This document shows positions 43,321 through 52,455 of a stretch of DNA of 64,000 bases, in pieces. The position numbers and the translations under genes were made by a program. Within the stretch, counting starts at the first letter, position 1. Each line of letters begins with the position of its first letter. Source of the stretch: Candidimonas humi (GTDB lineage: Bacteria > Pseudomonadota > Gammaproteobacteria > Burkholderiales > Burkholderiaceae_B); NCBI RefSeq assembly GCF_019166065.1, contig NZ_JAHTBN010000005.1, positions 186,001 through 250,000 on the forward strand, in the 5' to 3' direction. The notes below the pieces were generated by a model, which had not been told where the DNA came from, made no database searches, and saw only the letters and a list, made by a program, of their open reading frames with translations.

Positions 43321-45053
43321 CGGAACCGAGCACACCCCCTTCCGATCCGCAGCCGCTCGCCGAGGCGGGCGGGCGCAGCGCCGAAGACGCACAGCGCGCC
43401 GCGGATGCCGGCGCCGGCGCGGATACGGCCGCGGATGGCGGCGCTGCGCTGCGCCCGCGCGTCATACCCAAGCGCCAATTGAGGATTTCCTGGATCTGGC
43501 TGATTCCCATCCTGGCCGCGGTGATCGGCCTGTCGCTGGTGGTCAGGGCATGGATGCGCATCGGGCCGGTGGTGACGATCAGCTTCGAGTCGGCCGACGG
43601 CCTGGAAGTCGGACAGACCAAGGTGCGCTACAAGGACGTGGTCATCGGCGTGGTCAAGGACATCGAGGTATCCCAGGACCGCAGCCGCGTGCTGGTCAAG
43701 GCGCAGATCAGCCGCGACAGCTCCGGCTACGTCGCACGCACGGGCACGCGTTTCTGGGTCGTGCGCCCGCGGCTCGGCATTACCGGGGTTTCCGGCCTGG
43801 GCACGCTGCTCTCGGGCGCCTACATTGCCGTCGACACGACTCATACGCAGGACGGGGCCAGCGAGGCCAGGTATTATTTCACCGGGCTGGAGAAGCCCCC
43901 CGAAGTGGCCAGCGACCGTCCGGGGCGGCGCTTCACCGTGACGGCGCCGGACCTGGGCTCGCTCGAGATAGGCTCGCCCGTGTACTACCGGCGCATCCAG
44001 GTGGGCCGCGTGGTCGGCTACGATCTCGATCCGGGCGGGCGCAAGGTGCGCATCCAGATTTTCATCGATGCGCCCAATGACAAGTTCGTGACCCGCGATG
44101 CGCGCTTCTGGAACGTCAGCGGCATCAATATATCGCTCAATGGCGATGGCCTGGCGGTGCAGACCGGCTCCCTGGCCGCCATAGTCTCGGGCGGCATTTC
44201 ATTTGCGCCCGCGAGCGACGAGGATACGGCGCGGGCGCCCGCCAATGCCGTGTTCGAGCTCAAGGCCACCGAGGCCGAGGCGCTGGCCCAGCCCGACGGC
44301 CCGGCGTTCCCCATCAACTTGGTGTTCTATCAGTCGGTGCGCGGCCTCAAGGTCGGGGCCCCTGTCGATTTCCGCGGCATGGAGCTCGGCAAGGTCGAAG
44401 ACATCAGCCTGGAATACCACCAGAAAGACGACGATTTCGTGGTGATGGTCAAGACCGTCGTCTATCCGTCGCGCCTGGGGGCGGCCTACGACAGCCTGTC
44501 CCAGGACAGCGCCCGCAGCGGCTACGCTCGCGGCGCCGAACTCGAGCAACTGGTCAAGAAGGGCTTGCGGGCGCAATTGCGGGTGGCCAACCTGCTGACC
44601 GGCCAGCAGTACGTGGCCCTGGATTTCTTCCCGCATGCCGCGCCGGTGAAATTCGACAAGACCGCCGAGCCGGTCGAGCTGCCCACCGTACCGGGCAATT
44701 TCGACCGCTTGCAGCAGCAATTGGGCAATATCGTGGACAAGCTGGGCTCGGTGCAATTCGGCGCCATAGGCAGCGATCTGCAAGGCTTGCTGAAGTCGCT
44801 GACGCACTTGTCCAATCGCCTGAACAGCCAGGTCGCGCCGCAGGCTACCGCGACCCTGAAGGCGGCGCAGCGCTCGCTGGGGCATGTCGATTCCCTGATG
44901 GCGCCGGATTCGGCGCTCGCCGGCAATCTGGAGCAGACCTTGCGCGAATTGCGAGCCGCGGCGAAATCCCTGCGGGCCCTGGCCGACTACCTGCAGGCTC
45001 ATCCGAGCTCCATGCTGCGCGGCAATCCGGCCGACGTGCTGCCGGGGCAGTAG
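43317..45053 (+). CDS. pqiB: PqiB-type MCE protein
   Basis: A 578-residue protein with one N-terminal membrane helix (about 50-70) and three MCE domains in the periplasm. The MCE modules are recognisable by V-T-I-S-F-E-S-A-D-G-L-E-V-G-Q-T-K-V-R-Y, a second around G-S-P-V-Y-Y-R-R-I-Q-V-G-R-V and a third around G-A-P-V-D-F-R-G-M-E-L-G-K-V. A C-terminal helical segment follows, as expected for the PqiB needle that stacks MCE rings into a lipid tunnel. Coupled to pqiA by an ATGA overlap. Confidence 0.94.
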   Translation: MTEPSTPPSDPQPLAEAGGRSAEDAQRAADAGAGADTAADGGAALRPRVIPKRQLRISWIWLIPILAAVIGLSLVVRAWMRIGPVVTISFESADGLEVGQTKVRYKDVVIGVVKDIEVSQDRSRVLVKAQISRDSSGYVARTGTRFWVVRPRLGITGVSGLGTLLSGAYIAVDTTHTQDGASEARYYFTGLEKPPEVASDRPGRRFTVTAPDLGSLEIGSPVYYRRIQVGRVVGYDLDPGGRKVRIQIFIDAPNDKFVTRDARFWNVSGINISLNGDGLAVQTGSLAAIVSGGISFAPASDEDTARAPANAVFELKATEAEALAQPDGPAFPINLVFYQSVRGLKVGAPVDFRGMELGKVEDISLEYHQKDDDFVVMVKTVVYPSRLGAAYDSLSQDSARSGYARGAELEQLVKKGLRAQLRVANLLTGQQYVALDFFPHAAPVKFDKTAEPVELPTVPGNFDRLQQQLGNIVDKLGSVQFGAIGSDLQGLLKSLTHLSNRLNSQVAPQATATLKAAQRSLGHVDSLMAPDSALAGNLEQTLRELRAAAKSLRALADYLQAHPSSMLRGNPADVLPGQ

Positions 45054-45063
45054 GGGTGTTTGA

Positions 45064-45714
45064 ATGGAGCGACGCTTGAAGAGCTATAAACCTTTGTGCG
45101 TGGCGGTCTTCGCCGCCTTGCTGGCCGGGTGCGCCGCTCCCGCGGCGAACCAGTATTACACGCTGTCGCCCGAAGCGGGCTCGGCCGCAGCCACGGCTCC
45201 GCAAGGGCGCCTGGCCTATGCCGTCAGCGTGCAGCCGGTGACGATACCGGCCCAAGTCGACCGGCCGCAGATCGTCATCGGCGATTCGAGCCAGCCGGCG
45301 CGGCTCCAGCCTTTGAACCAGTCCTTGTGGGCGGCGCCGCTGGCCGATGAAATCCGCCATGCGCTGGCAGGCGAATTGTCGCGCCGCCTGGGCGTGCCGG
45401 ACATCGCGCTGGGCACGCAGCCGCGGGGCCTGCCTGTCTGGCGGCTGGATTTCACTGTGAACCGCTACGAAATGGTGTATGCCCGCAAGGCGGTGCTGGA
45501 GGCCACGTGGCGCCTGGCCGAGTCGCGCGGCGGCCACGAAGAATCGCCGCGCGTATGCCGAGCCCGGGCCGAGGTGCCGGCGCAAGCGGGCGTGGCGTCG
45601 CTGGTGGCCGGCCAGCAACTGGCCCTGCAACGTATCGCGGCGCTGATCGCCGGCCAGATCTCGGGGCGGCACGAGACGCCTGCAAGCGGCGTACGCCTCG
45701 AAGGTTGCACCTGA
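45064..45714 (+). CDS. pqiC: PqiC-type outer-membrane lipoprotein
   Basis: A 216-residue lipoprotein with signal peptide and lipobox L-L-A-G-C (C23). An ABC-type transport auxiliary domain follows, beginning Y-Y-T-L-S-P and including the A-V-S-V-Q-P-V-T-I-P-A-Q-V-D-R-P-Q-I segment. It caps the PqiB tunnel at the outer membrane. It starts 10 bases after pqiB and completes the operon. Its last codons contain a GTTGCA motif (45704-45709) that may belong to the putA control region. Confidence 0.92.
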   Translation: MERRLKSYKPLCVAVFAALLAGCAAPAANQYYTLSPEAGSAAATAPQGRLAYAVSVQPVTIPAQVDRPQIVIGDSSQPARLQPLNQSLWAAPLADEIRHALAGELSRRLGVPDIALGTQPRGLPVWRLDFTVNRYEMVYARKAVLEATWRLAESRGGHEESPRVCRARAEVPAQAGVASLVAGQQLALQRIAALIAGQISGRHETPASGVRLEGCT

Positions 45715-45734
45715 TAGCCGAGTAATCCAGGGCT

Positions 45735-45787
45735 GGTTAACCAAATTATTATAAAAGGGTTAACCCTAATATATCGACAGTTGCAAC
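45735..45787 (+). promoter_or_regulatory. putA control region with GTTGCA and GGTTAACC motifs
   Basis: GTTGCAAC (45780-45787) contains GTTGCA on both strands. GTTGCA is the operator consensus of the PutA ribbon-helix-helix domain in E. coli, and a further copy lies at 45704-45709. Two GGTTAACC palindromes (45735-45742 and 45758-45765) are spaced 23 bases apart, about two helix turns, around an AT-rich stretch likely to hold the promoter. Autorepression by PutA is the simplest reading; the GGTTAACC pair may bind another regulator. Confidence 0.6.
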
Positions 45788-45885
45788 CCATGTAGCATTC
45801 CATACGCCGCCCTCCGGGGCCGGGCGCGGGTATCGCGAGCCCGGTGTCCCGTCCCGCGTTGCGGGCGGTATCTGGGAGCAGACAC

Positions 45886-48800
45886 ATGGCAAGCACTACA
45901 TTGGGCGTCAAGGTCGACGAAGCCTTGCGCGAGCGGCTGCGATTGGCCGCCGAGAAAGTGGGGCGCACCCCGCACTGGCTGCACAAGCAGGCGATCCTGT
46001 CCTATGTCGATGCCATCGAACGCGGCCGCATCCCCGTGGAAATTCTCGGCGAGGCCGGTCCCGGGTCCGAAGCGCAGCAGGGCGCGGCGGCGCCCGAGCC
46101 CATACCGGTGTTCTACGAGTTCGCCCAGGAAGTGCAAGCCCAGTCGGTGCTGCGCGCCGCGATCACGGCGGCCTACCGGCGCCCCGAAACCGAGTGCGTG
46201 CCGCTGCTGCTCGACCCGGCTCGCAGCCGCCAGCCGCAAGAGGTGCGCGAGCTGGCCCTGCGCCTGGTCGCGGCCCTGCGCGGCAAGCGCAAGGGCGGCG
46301 GGGTCGAGGGCCTGATCCAGGAATTTTCGCTCTCGAGCCAGGAAGGCGTGGCGCTGATGTGCCTGGCCGAGGCCTTGCTGCGCATCCCCGACAGGGCGAC
46401 CCGCGATGCGCTGATCCGCGACAAGATCAGCCGTGGCGACTGGAAGTCGCACCTGGGCGAATCGCCGTCGCTGTTCGTCAACGCCGCCACCTGGGGGCTG
46501 ATGCTCACCGGCAGGCTGGTGGGCGTCAATAGCGAGCAGTCGCTGTCGCGGGCCTTGACGCGGCTTATCGGCAAGGGCGGCGAGCCGCTCATACGCAAGA
46601 GCGTGAACATTGCCATGCGCATGATGGGCGAACAGTTCGTGTCGGGGCAGACGATCTCGGCGGCCATCGCCAACGGCCGCGCGCGCGAACGCGAGGGCTT
46701 CCGTTATTCCTACGACATGCTGGGCGAGGCGGCCACTACGGCCGAGGACGCGCGGCGCTATTACGCCTCGTACGAGCAGGCGATACACGCCATCGGCAAG
46801 GCTGCGCAGGGCCGCGGCATCTACGAAGGCCCGGGCATTTCCGTCAAGTTGTCCGCGCTGCATCCGCGCTACGCACGGGCCCAGCGCGAGCGCGTCATGG
46901 CCGAACTGCTGCCGCGCCTTGCCGCCCTGGCGCGCCTGGCGCGCAGCTACGATATCGGCCTGAACATCGATGCGGAAGAGGCCGACCGGCTGGAACTGTC
47001 GCTCGACCTGCTGGAGGCCTTGTGCTTCGATCCGGACCTGGCCGGCTGGAATGGCATAGGCTTCGTCGTCCAGGCCTATCAGAAACGCGCGCCCTTCGTG
47101 ATCGACTATGTCATGGACCTGGCGCGGCGCAGTTCGCACAGGCTGATGCTGCGCCTGGTCAAGGGAGCCTACTGGGACGCGGAGATCAAGCGCGCCCAGG
47201 TGGATGGGCTCGAAGGCTATCCGGTGTATACACGAAAGATCTACACCGATATCTCGTACCTGGCCTGCGCGCGCAAGCTGCTGTCCGACCCCGTGGCAGT
47301 TTTTCCGCAGTTCGCCACACACAATGCCCATACGCTGTCGGCCATCTATCACATGGCCGGGCAGAATTTCTATCCGGGCCAGTATGAATTCCAGTGCCTG
47401 CATGGCATGGGCGAGTCGCTGTACGAAGAGGTGACCGGGCCCCTGTCGCAGGGCAAGCTGAACCGGCCTTGCCGCATTTATGCGCCGGTGGGCACGCACG
47501 AGACGCTGCTGGCCTACCTGGTGCGGCGCTTGCTGGAAAACGGCGCCAATACTTCGTTCGTCAACCGGGTCGGCGACCCGGAGGTCGACATCGACGCGCT
47601 GATCGACGATCCGGTGCAGGCCGCCGAGCGCATCCATCCGCTGGGCTCTCCGCACGACAAGATTCCGCTGCCGCGCAGTCTCTATGCGCGTGCCGAGGGC
47701 CGGCTCAACTCCGCCGGCCTGGATCTCACCAACGAACAGCGGCTGGCATCGTTGTCGGCGGCGCTGCTGGCCGGCGCCGCCGCGCCGTGGCGCGCGGCGC
47801 CGATGGTGGGCGAGGGCGAAGGCGGATTCGAATGGGACGAGACCCGCGCCGCCGCGGTGCTCAATCCGGGCGACCGGCGCGATGTCGTGGGCAAGGCGAT
47901 CGAGGCCGGCCCCGCCGAGATCGAAGCTGCGCTCGCCGCCGCTGCGCACGTGGCGCCCATCTGGCAGTCCACGCCGGTGGCCGAGCGCGCCCAATGCCTG
48001 CTGCGCGCGGCCCAGTTGCTCGAAGATGAAATGCAGCCGCTGCTGGGGCTGATCGTGCGCGAGGCGGGAAAATCCCTGCCCAATGCTATTTCCGAAGTGC
48101 GCGAGGCTGTGGATTTCTTGCGCTATTACGCGGGCGCGATCGAACGCACTTTTTCCAACGACACCCACCGTCCACTGGGGCCGGTGCTGTGCATCAGCCC
48201 ATGGAATTTTCCGCTGGCCATCTTCACCGGGCAGGTGGCCGCGGCGCTGGCTGCGGGCAATCCGGTGCTGGCCAAGCCGGCCGAGCAAACCAGTCTGATC
48301 GCCGCGCAGGCGGTGGCGATCCTGCACCGCGCCGGGGTGCCTCGCGCTGCCGTGCAATTGCTGCCGGGGCGCGGCGAGACGGTGGGCGCGGCACTGGTCG
48401 ATAGCCCGGTGGTGCGCGGCGTGATGTTCACCGGTTCGACCGAGGTCGCGCAGGGCATTAACCGCAAGCTCGCCGAGCGCCTCGACGATGCCGGCCATCC
48501 GGTGCCGCTGATTGCCGAGACGGGCGGCCAGAACGCCATGGTGGTGGACTCGTCGGCGCTGGCCGAGCAGGTCGTGTACGACGTGCTGGCCTCGGCCTTC
48601 GACTCCGCCGGGCAGCGCTGTTCGGCGCTGCGCCTGCTATGCCTGCAGGAGGACTGCGCGGATCGCGTGCTGGCCATGCTGCGCGGGGCGCTGCGCGAGT
48701 TGCAGGTGGGTCCGACCGACAAGCTCGCCACGGATGTCGGTCCGGTCATCGACGAGCCGGCGCGGGCCGCCATCGAGGCGCATGTCGAGGCGATGCGCGA

Positions 48801-49791
48801 GGCCGGCCTCGCCGTCGACCGGCAGGAACTCGCCGCGGCTTGCGCGCATGGTTGCTTCGTGGCCCCGACACTGGTCGAGATCGACGATGTGTCGGTATTG
48901 GGCAAGGAAGTGTTCGGGCCGGTGCTGCACGTGCTGCGCTATGCCCGCGGCGAGCTGGATGCCTTGCTGGATGGCATCAATGCGCTGGGCTACGGGCTGA
49001 CCTTCGGCGTGCACACACGCATCGACGAGACGGTGGAGCGGGTCACGAACCGCATCCGCACGGGCAATCTGTACGTGAACCGCAACATCATCGGGGCCGT
49101 GGTGGGGGTGCAGCCCTTCGGCGGCGAAGGGCTGTCGGGCACCGGCCCCAAGGCGGGCGGCCCGCTGTATTTGTCGCGGTTGCTGGCGCAGCGGCCTCCG
49201 GGCCTGCCGCCAGGCTGCGAACTCGACGCCGGCGGCCGCGCCTCCATCACGCTGCCGGGCCCCACGGGAGAAAGCGACGTATACCGCCTGCAGCCGCGCG
49301 GCAGCGTGCTGTGCATCGCGGCCACCTTGGCCGGCGCGCGAGCGCAATACGAGGCCTGCCGCGCCACGGGCAACCGCATGATGCTGCTGGAAAACGGCGC
49401 GGGCCGCGAGTTCGCCGCGGAGCTGGCCGAGCATGCCAGCCCCGGCGCGACCAGGGGCGTGGCCCGGGCCTCGGATGTGGGCCAGGCAGCGCGTGGCGCT
49501 GCCGTGGGTGTGGACAGTCGCGGCGACCGGCCAGTGCGCCTCGTGGCCGACGGCGAGATCGATCGCGGCGCGTACCACGCAGTGCTGTTCGAGGGTGATG
49601 GCGATGCGCTGCGCGAGTTGAACCGGAGAGTGGCCGCGCGCGGCGGCCCCATCGTGGGCGTGCAGGGCTTGAGCAGCGACGAGATCGCCGCCGGGCGGCA
49701 GTATGTGCAGGATCGCCTGCTGCGCGAGGTGTCGCTCAGCATCAATACCGCCGCCGCCGGCGGCAATGCCAGCCTGATGATGGTGGGTTGA
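45886..49791 (+). CDS. putA: trifunctional proline utilization protein: repressor, proline dehydrogenase, glutamate semialdehyde dehydrogenase
   Basis: A 1,301-residue protein that oxidises proline to glutamate at the membrane and represses its own gene. An N-terminal ribbon-helix-helix DNA-binding domain (about 1-45; T-L-G-V-K-V-D-E-A-L-R-E-R-L) is followed by the FAD proline dehydrogenase barrel (R-L-V-K-G-A-Y-W-D; L-L-E-N-G-A-N-T-S-F-V-N-R). Next comes the aldehyde dehydrogenase with E-T-G-G-Q-N-A and catalytic C912 in G-Q-R-C-S-A-L. A long C-terminal domain closes the substrate channel. ATG 45886 has GGGAG upstream; the frame back to 45844 is not needed. Confidence 0.97.
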   Translation: MASTTLGVKVDEALRERLRLAAEKVGRTPHWLHKQAILSYVDAIERGRIPVEILGEAGPGSEAQQGAAAPEPIPVFYEFAQEVQAQSVLRAAITAAYRRPETECVPLLLDPARSRQPQEVRELALRLVAALRGKRKGGGVEGLIQEFSLSSQEGVALMCLAEALLRIPDRATRDALIRDKISRGDWKSHLGESPSLFVNAATWGLMLTGRLVGVNSEQSLSRALTRLIGKGGEPLIRKSVNIAMRMMGEQFVSGQTISAAIANGRAREREGFRYSYDMLGEAATTAEDARRYYASYEQAIHAIGKAAQGRGIYEGPGISVKLSALHPRYARAQRERVMAELLPRLAALARLARSYDIGLNIDAEEADRLELSLDLLEALCFDPDLAGWNGIGFVVQAYQKRAPFVIDYVMDLARRSSHRLMLRLVKGAYWDAEIKRAQVDGLEGYPVYTRKIYTDISYLACARKLLSDPVAVFPQFATHNAHTLSAIYHMAGQNFYPGQYEFQCLHGMGESLYEEVTGPLSQGKLNRPCRIYAPVGTHETLLAYLVRRLLENGANTSFVNRVGDPEVDIDALIDDPVQAAERIHPLGSPHDKIPLPRSLYARAEGRLNSAGLDLTNEQRLASLSAALLAGAAAPWRAAPMVGEGEGGFEWDETRAAAVLNPGDRRDVVGKAIEAGPAEIEAALAAAAHVAPIWQSTPVAERAQCLLRAAQLLEDEMQPLLGLIVREAGKSLPNAISEVREAVDFLRYYAGAIERTFSNDTHRPLGPVLCISPWNFPLAIFTGQVAAALAAGNPVLAKPAEQTSLIAAQAVAILHRAGVPRAAVQLLPGRGETVGAALVDSPVVRGVMFTGSTEVAQGINRKLAERLDDAGHPVPLIAETGGQNAMVVDSSALAEQVVYDVLASAFDSAGQRCSALRLLCLQEDCADRVLAMLRGALRELQVGPTDKLATDVGPVIDEPARAAIEAHVEAMREAGLAVDRQELAAACAHGCFVAPTLVEIDDVSVLGKEVFGPVLHVLRYARGELDALLDGINALGYGLTFGVHTRIDETVERVTNRIRTGNLYVNRNIIGAVVGVQPFGGEGLSGTGPKAGGPLYLSRLLAQRPPGLPPGCELDAGGRASITLPGPTGESDVYRLQPRGSVLCIAATLAGARAQYEACRATGNRMMLLENGAGREFAAELAEHASPGATRGVARASDVGQAARGAAVGVDSRGDRPVRLVADGEIDRGAYHAVLFEGDGDALRELNRRVAARGGPIVGVQGLSSDEIAAGRQYVQDRLLREVSLSINTAAAGGNASLMMVG

Positions 49792-49818
49792 AAACGGGAG
49801 AGGGGCCCGGGGCTTGGT

Positions 49819-49852
49819 CACACTAAAAGGGGCACCCCTTTTATTTAGTGTG
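49819..49852. terminator. bidirectional terminator between putA and dut
   Basis: CACACTAAAAGGGG (49819-49832) pairs with CCCCTTTT and, after a small bulge, with TAGTGTG (to 49852). The A-rich and T-rich inner parts allow termination on both strands, which suits the convergent putA and dut genes. Confidence 0.85.
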
Positions 49853-49860
49853 AACAGGCC

Positions 49861-50322
49861 CTAGTTGCGGCCGGTGCTGCCGAAGCCGCCGGTGCCGCGC
49901 TCGGTCTCGGTGGAAAATTCGTCCACGTACTGCAGCATGACCTGGATCACGGGCTGGAACATCAGCTGGGCGATGCGTTCGCCGGGCTGCACCGTGTAGG
50001 TTTCTGCGCCGTCATTGGCCAGGATGACGCCGATTTCGCCGTGGTAGTCGGCGTCGATGACCCCTATGCCCTGGGCGACCCGGACACCGTGCTTCAGCGA
50101 CAGGCCGGAGCGCGAGGCCACGATGGCCACCAGGCCGGGATCCATCATATTGATGGCGATGCCGGTCTTCACCAGGCAGCGGCCGCCTGGCTGCAAGGCT
50201 ACGGGATCTTCGATGCAGGCCCTGAGGTCCATGGCCGCCGAGCCGTCCGTGGCGTAGGACGGCGGCTCGATTTTCGTGCCGAGCAAGGGGTTGACCACTC
50301 GGGCCTCGATGCGTCTAAACAT
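49861..50322 (-). CDS. dut: dUTP diphosphatase
   Basis: A 153-residue homotrimeric enzyme that hydrolyses dUTP to dUMP, keeping uracil out of DNA and feeding thymidylate synthesis. All five motifs are visible: [34 protein letters not shown] and the C-terminal arm [10 protein letters not shown]. It is convergent with putA and divergent from the DUF2249 cluster, whereas in many proteobacteria dut directly follows coaBC. Confidence 0.97.
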   Translation of the reverse strand: MFRRIEARVVNPLLGTKIEPPSYATDGSAAMDLRACIEDPVALQPGGRCLVKTGIAINMMDPGLVAIVASRSGLSLKHGVRVAQGIGVIDADYHGEIGVILANDGAETYTVQPGERIAQLMFQPVIQVMLQYVDEFSTETERGTGGFGSTGRN

Positions 50323-50474
50323 ATGCGTTCCTTATTGATGGCGCGGTGGCGCGGGCCTGGCGGCTGGGGCTGTGTACGGATCTCTACATGGCGGATGCCG
50401 CCGCAATGATATCTCGATTGCCGGCCTCGTGCCGCCGCGGGCTGGCTGCGTTTCGGCCTGCATGCTCGATTTAA

Positions 50475-50497
50475 ATATATATTTACAATACATATTT
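50475..50497. promoter_or_regulatory. NsrR-like palindrome upstream of the DUF2249 cluster
   Basis: ATATATTT-A-CAATACAT (50477-50493), with further matching A/T bases on both sides, has the 8-1-8 layout of the NsrR operator (ATGCATTT-N-AAATACAT in related sites). The right half agrees in seven of eight positions and the left in six. It lies about 150 bases before the first gene of the cluster within an AT-rich promoter-like stretch. Confidence 0.5.
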
Positions 50498-50645
50498 AAG
50501 GGCGTAGACTTTCCCCACGATCGCAACGGTCCGCAGCTCCGCATACGCATGTGTCCATGCGCTTGCGGGGCTGCGGGCAGCACGGGACGCCGTGGCCGCG
50601 GGGCGCACCATCCGCCCTATATACCCTCTAGTCAAGGAACCTGAA

Positions 50646-50891
50646 ATGCCCAGTACTTCTGACGCAGCCGTCGACGTCGTCGACGTGCGCACTCTCATAC
50701 CGCCCCAGCGCCACGCGAAGATATTCCAGCTCGTGGGGCAGTTGCAGCCCGGCAAGTCCTTCATCCTGGTCAACGACCACGATCCCAAGCCGCTGTACTA
50801 CCAGCTCGAGGCCGAGCATCCCAAGCAGTTCTCCTGGGAATACCTGGAACGCGGCCCGCAAGTCTGGCGCGTCGAGATCGGCAAGCTGTAG
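50646..50891 (+). CDS. single-domain DUF2249 protein
   Basis: An 81-residue protein with the DUF2249 pattern: V-D-V-V-D-V-R-T-L-I-P-P-Q-R-H, L-Q-P-G-K-S-F-I-L-V-N-D-H-D-P-K-P-L-Y-Y-Q-L and W-E-Y-L-E-R-G-P-Q-V-W-R-V-E-I. The fold is related to TusA-like small proteins; members are often found with denitrification or nitric-oxide genes, but no reaction is known. AAGGA (50634-50638) supports the ATG at 50646. It heads a plus-strand cluster ending before nsrR. Confidence 0.85.
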   Translation: MPSTSDAAVDVVDVRTLIPPQRHAKIFQLVGQLQPGKSFILVNDHDPKPLYYQLEAEHPKQFSWEYLERGPQVWRVEIGKL

Positions 50892-51039
50892 GCGGCGCCG
50901 GGCCCGGCGCCTCGTCCACTGGTTTCTGTGGCGGGCCTGCCCGCGCAAAAAGGCATCGCACTCCTTTTGGCGCGAGCGCACGCCGATCGGGCGGGACGCG
51001 GGGCTGCCGGGCTGCCGCACCGGTATAAGGGAAATCCAA

Positions 51040-52404
51040 ATGAACAATATCGCCCTGTCGCGCTGGACCATGTCGTACTTCGTGACGTCCTTGGCGGCGT
51101 TCGCGATTGCGCAGGCGCTGATGGTGCTGGGCTACGGCTTTCCGCAAGCCGCCGCTGCGGCTCCGGCCACCCTGGCTCTCGTGCACATCGTGGCGCTGGG
51201 CTGGCTCAGCCTGCTGCTGTGCGGCGCGCTGTTCCAGTTCGTGCCGGTGCTGACCGCGCATCCGCTACACAGCAATTCATTGCCGCTGCCCACGCTCTGT
51301 TGCCTGATTGCCGGCACGCTGGCGCTGGTTTGCGGCTTCCTGCAATTGGCGGGCGATATACATACGGGGCCGCCTTGCTTCGTCTTCGCGGCCGTGCTGC
51401 TGGCAGCGGGTTTCGGCCTGGTGCTGTGGAACCTGGGGCGCACGCTGTGGGCGGCCAGGCCCTTGTCGGTGCCGGCAAGATTCGTCGCGGCGGGGCTGGC
51501 CTGTTTGCTGGCGGTGCTGGCCCTGGGCATCGTCTTCGCCTTGGTGCTGGGCGGCGCCCTGACATACGGGCCCGCGTTGCGGCTGGTGCATGCGGGGCTT
51601 GCCGTGCATATTGCCGCGGGCCTGGGCGGCTGGCTCACCTTTACGGCCATGGGCGTCAGTTATCGTTTGCTGGCCATGTTCATGCTGGCTCCCGAATTGG
51701 ACGGGCGCGGCACGCGCCTGGGGCTTGCGCTGGGCTGCGGTGCGCTGGCCGTCGCCATCGTCGGCGGCGTCGCGGCCATAGGCATGGGCGTGCGCACAAG
51801 CCGGGTGCTGCTGATTGCAGGCGCCTTGGCCCTGGCCTGCCTGGTCTTCTACGGCAAGGACATGGTGCACCTGTATCGCGCCAGGAAACGCCGCAAGATC
51901 GAGCTCAACAGCAAGATGGCGATGCTGGCCCAGGCCTCGCTGGCCGCGGCGGTAGTGCTGTTTCTGTTGTCGCTGGCGCTGGGCCGGCTCGGGCAATTGC
52001 TGCCCGCGCTCGTGTACTTGCTGGCATTCGGCTGGCTGTCGGGCCTGGGCCTGGCCAAGCTCTACAAGATCGTGCCGTTTCTCACCTGGCTCGAATGCTA
52101 TGGTCCTGTGCTGGGAAAAAAACCGACTCCGCGCGTCCAAGACCTGGTGACGGAGCAGGGCGCGCGCAAGTGGTTCCTGCTGTATTTCGCCGCGGTCTGG
52201 CTGGGCAGCGCCATACTGCTGGCCGGTTTCGCCCCGCTGTTTCGCATAAGCGCCGCAGCGGCGCTGTTCGCCAGCGGCGGCATTGCCTTCCATTTGCTGC
52301 GTGCCCGGCTGCTGCTGGATGTCAAGCCCGAACTGCGCCTGCCCGACGGCGTGCGCAAGCCGAACATTCTGTATTCCTTTTCTCCCAAGGCCTCTTTGCG
52401 CTGA
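51040..52404 (+). CDS. 10-12-helix membrane protein of the NO-linked cluster, function unknown
   Basis: A 454-residue integral membrane protein. Histidines sit inside predicted helices: H49 in L-A-L-V-H-I-V-A-L-G-W, and H184 and H190 in L-V-H-A-G-L-A-V-H-I-A-A-G. Their spacing recalls haem-ligating helices of haem-copper oxidase/NorB or NnrS-like proteins, but I do not recognise a catalytic signature and it is not a normal NnrS. A cytoplasmic basic loop (Y-R-A-R-K-R-R-K) splits the helices. AAGGGA precedes the ATG. Lying between two DUF2249 genes and facing nsrR, it is probably part of a nitric-oxide or nitrosative-stress response. Confidence 0.7.
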   Translation: MNNIALSRWTMSYFVTSLAAFAIAQALMVLGYGFPQAAAAAPATLALVHIVALGWLSLLLCGALFQFVPVLTAHPLHSNSLPLPTLCCLIAGTLALVCGFLQLAGDIHTGPPCFVFAAVLLAAGFGLVLWNLGRTLWAARPLSVPARFVAAGLACLLAVLALGIVFALVLGGALTYGPALRLVHAGLAVHIAAGLGGWLTFTAMGVSYRLLAMFMLAPELDGRGTRLGLALGCGALAVAIVGGVAAIGMGVRTSRVLLIAGALALACLVFYGKDMVHLYRARKRRKIELNSKMAMLAQASLAAAVVLFLLSLALGRLGQLLPALVYLLAFGWLSGLGLAKLYKIVPFLTWLECYGPVLGKKPTPRVQDLVTEQGARKWFLLYFAAVWLGSAILLAGFAPLFRISAAAALFASGGIAFHLLRARLLLDVKPELRLPDGVRKPNILYSFSPKASLR

Positions 52405-52455
52405 ATGTGGTGCAGCACCCCATTCAGGGCGGACGGCCCTGGTCTTTGAACGGAG

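Noticed and set aside
45766-48498. 910-codon antisense frame over putA
   Set aside because: Antisense shadow of PutA with no domain character.
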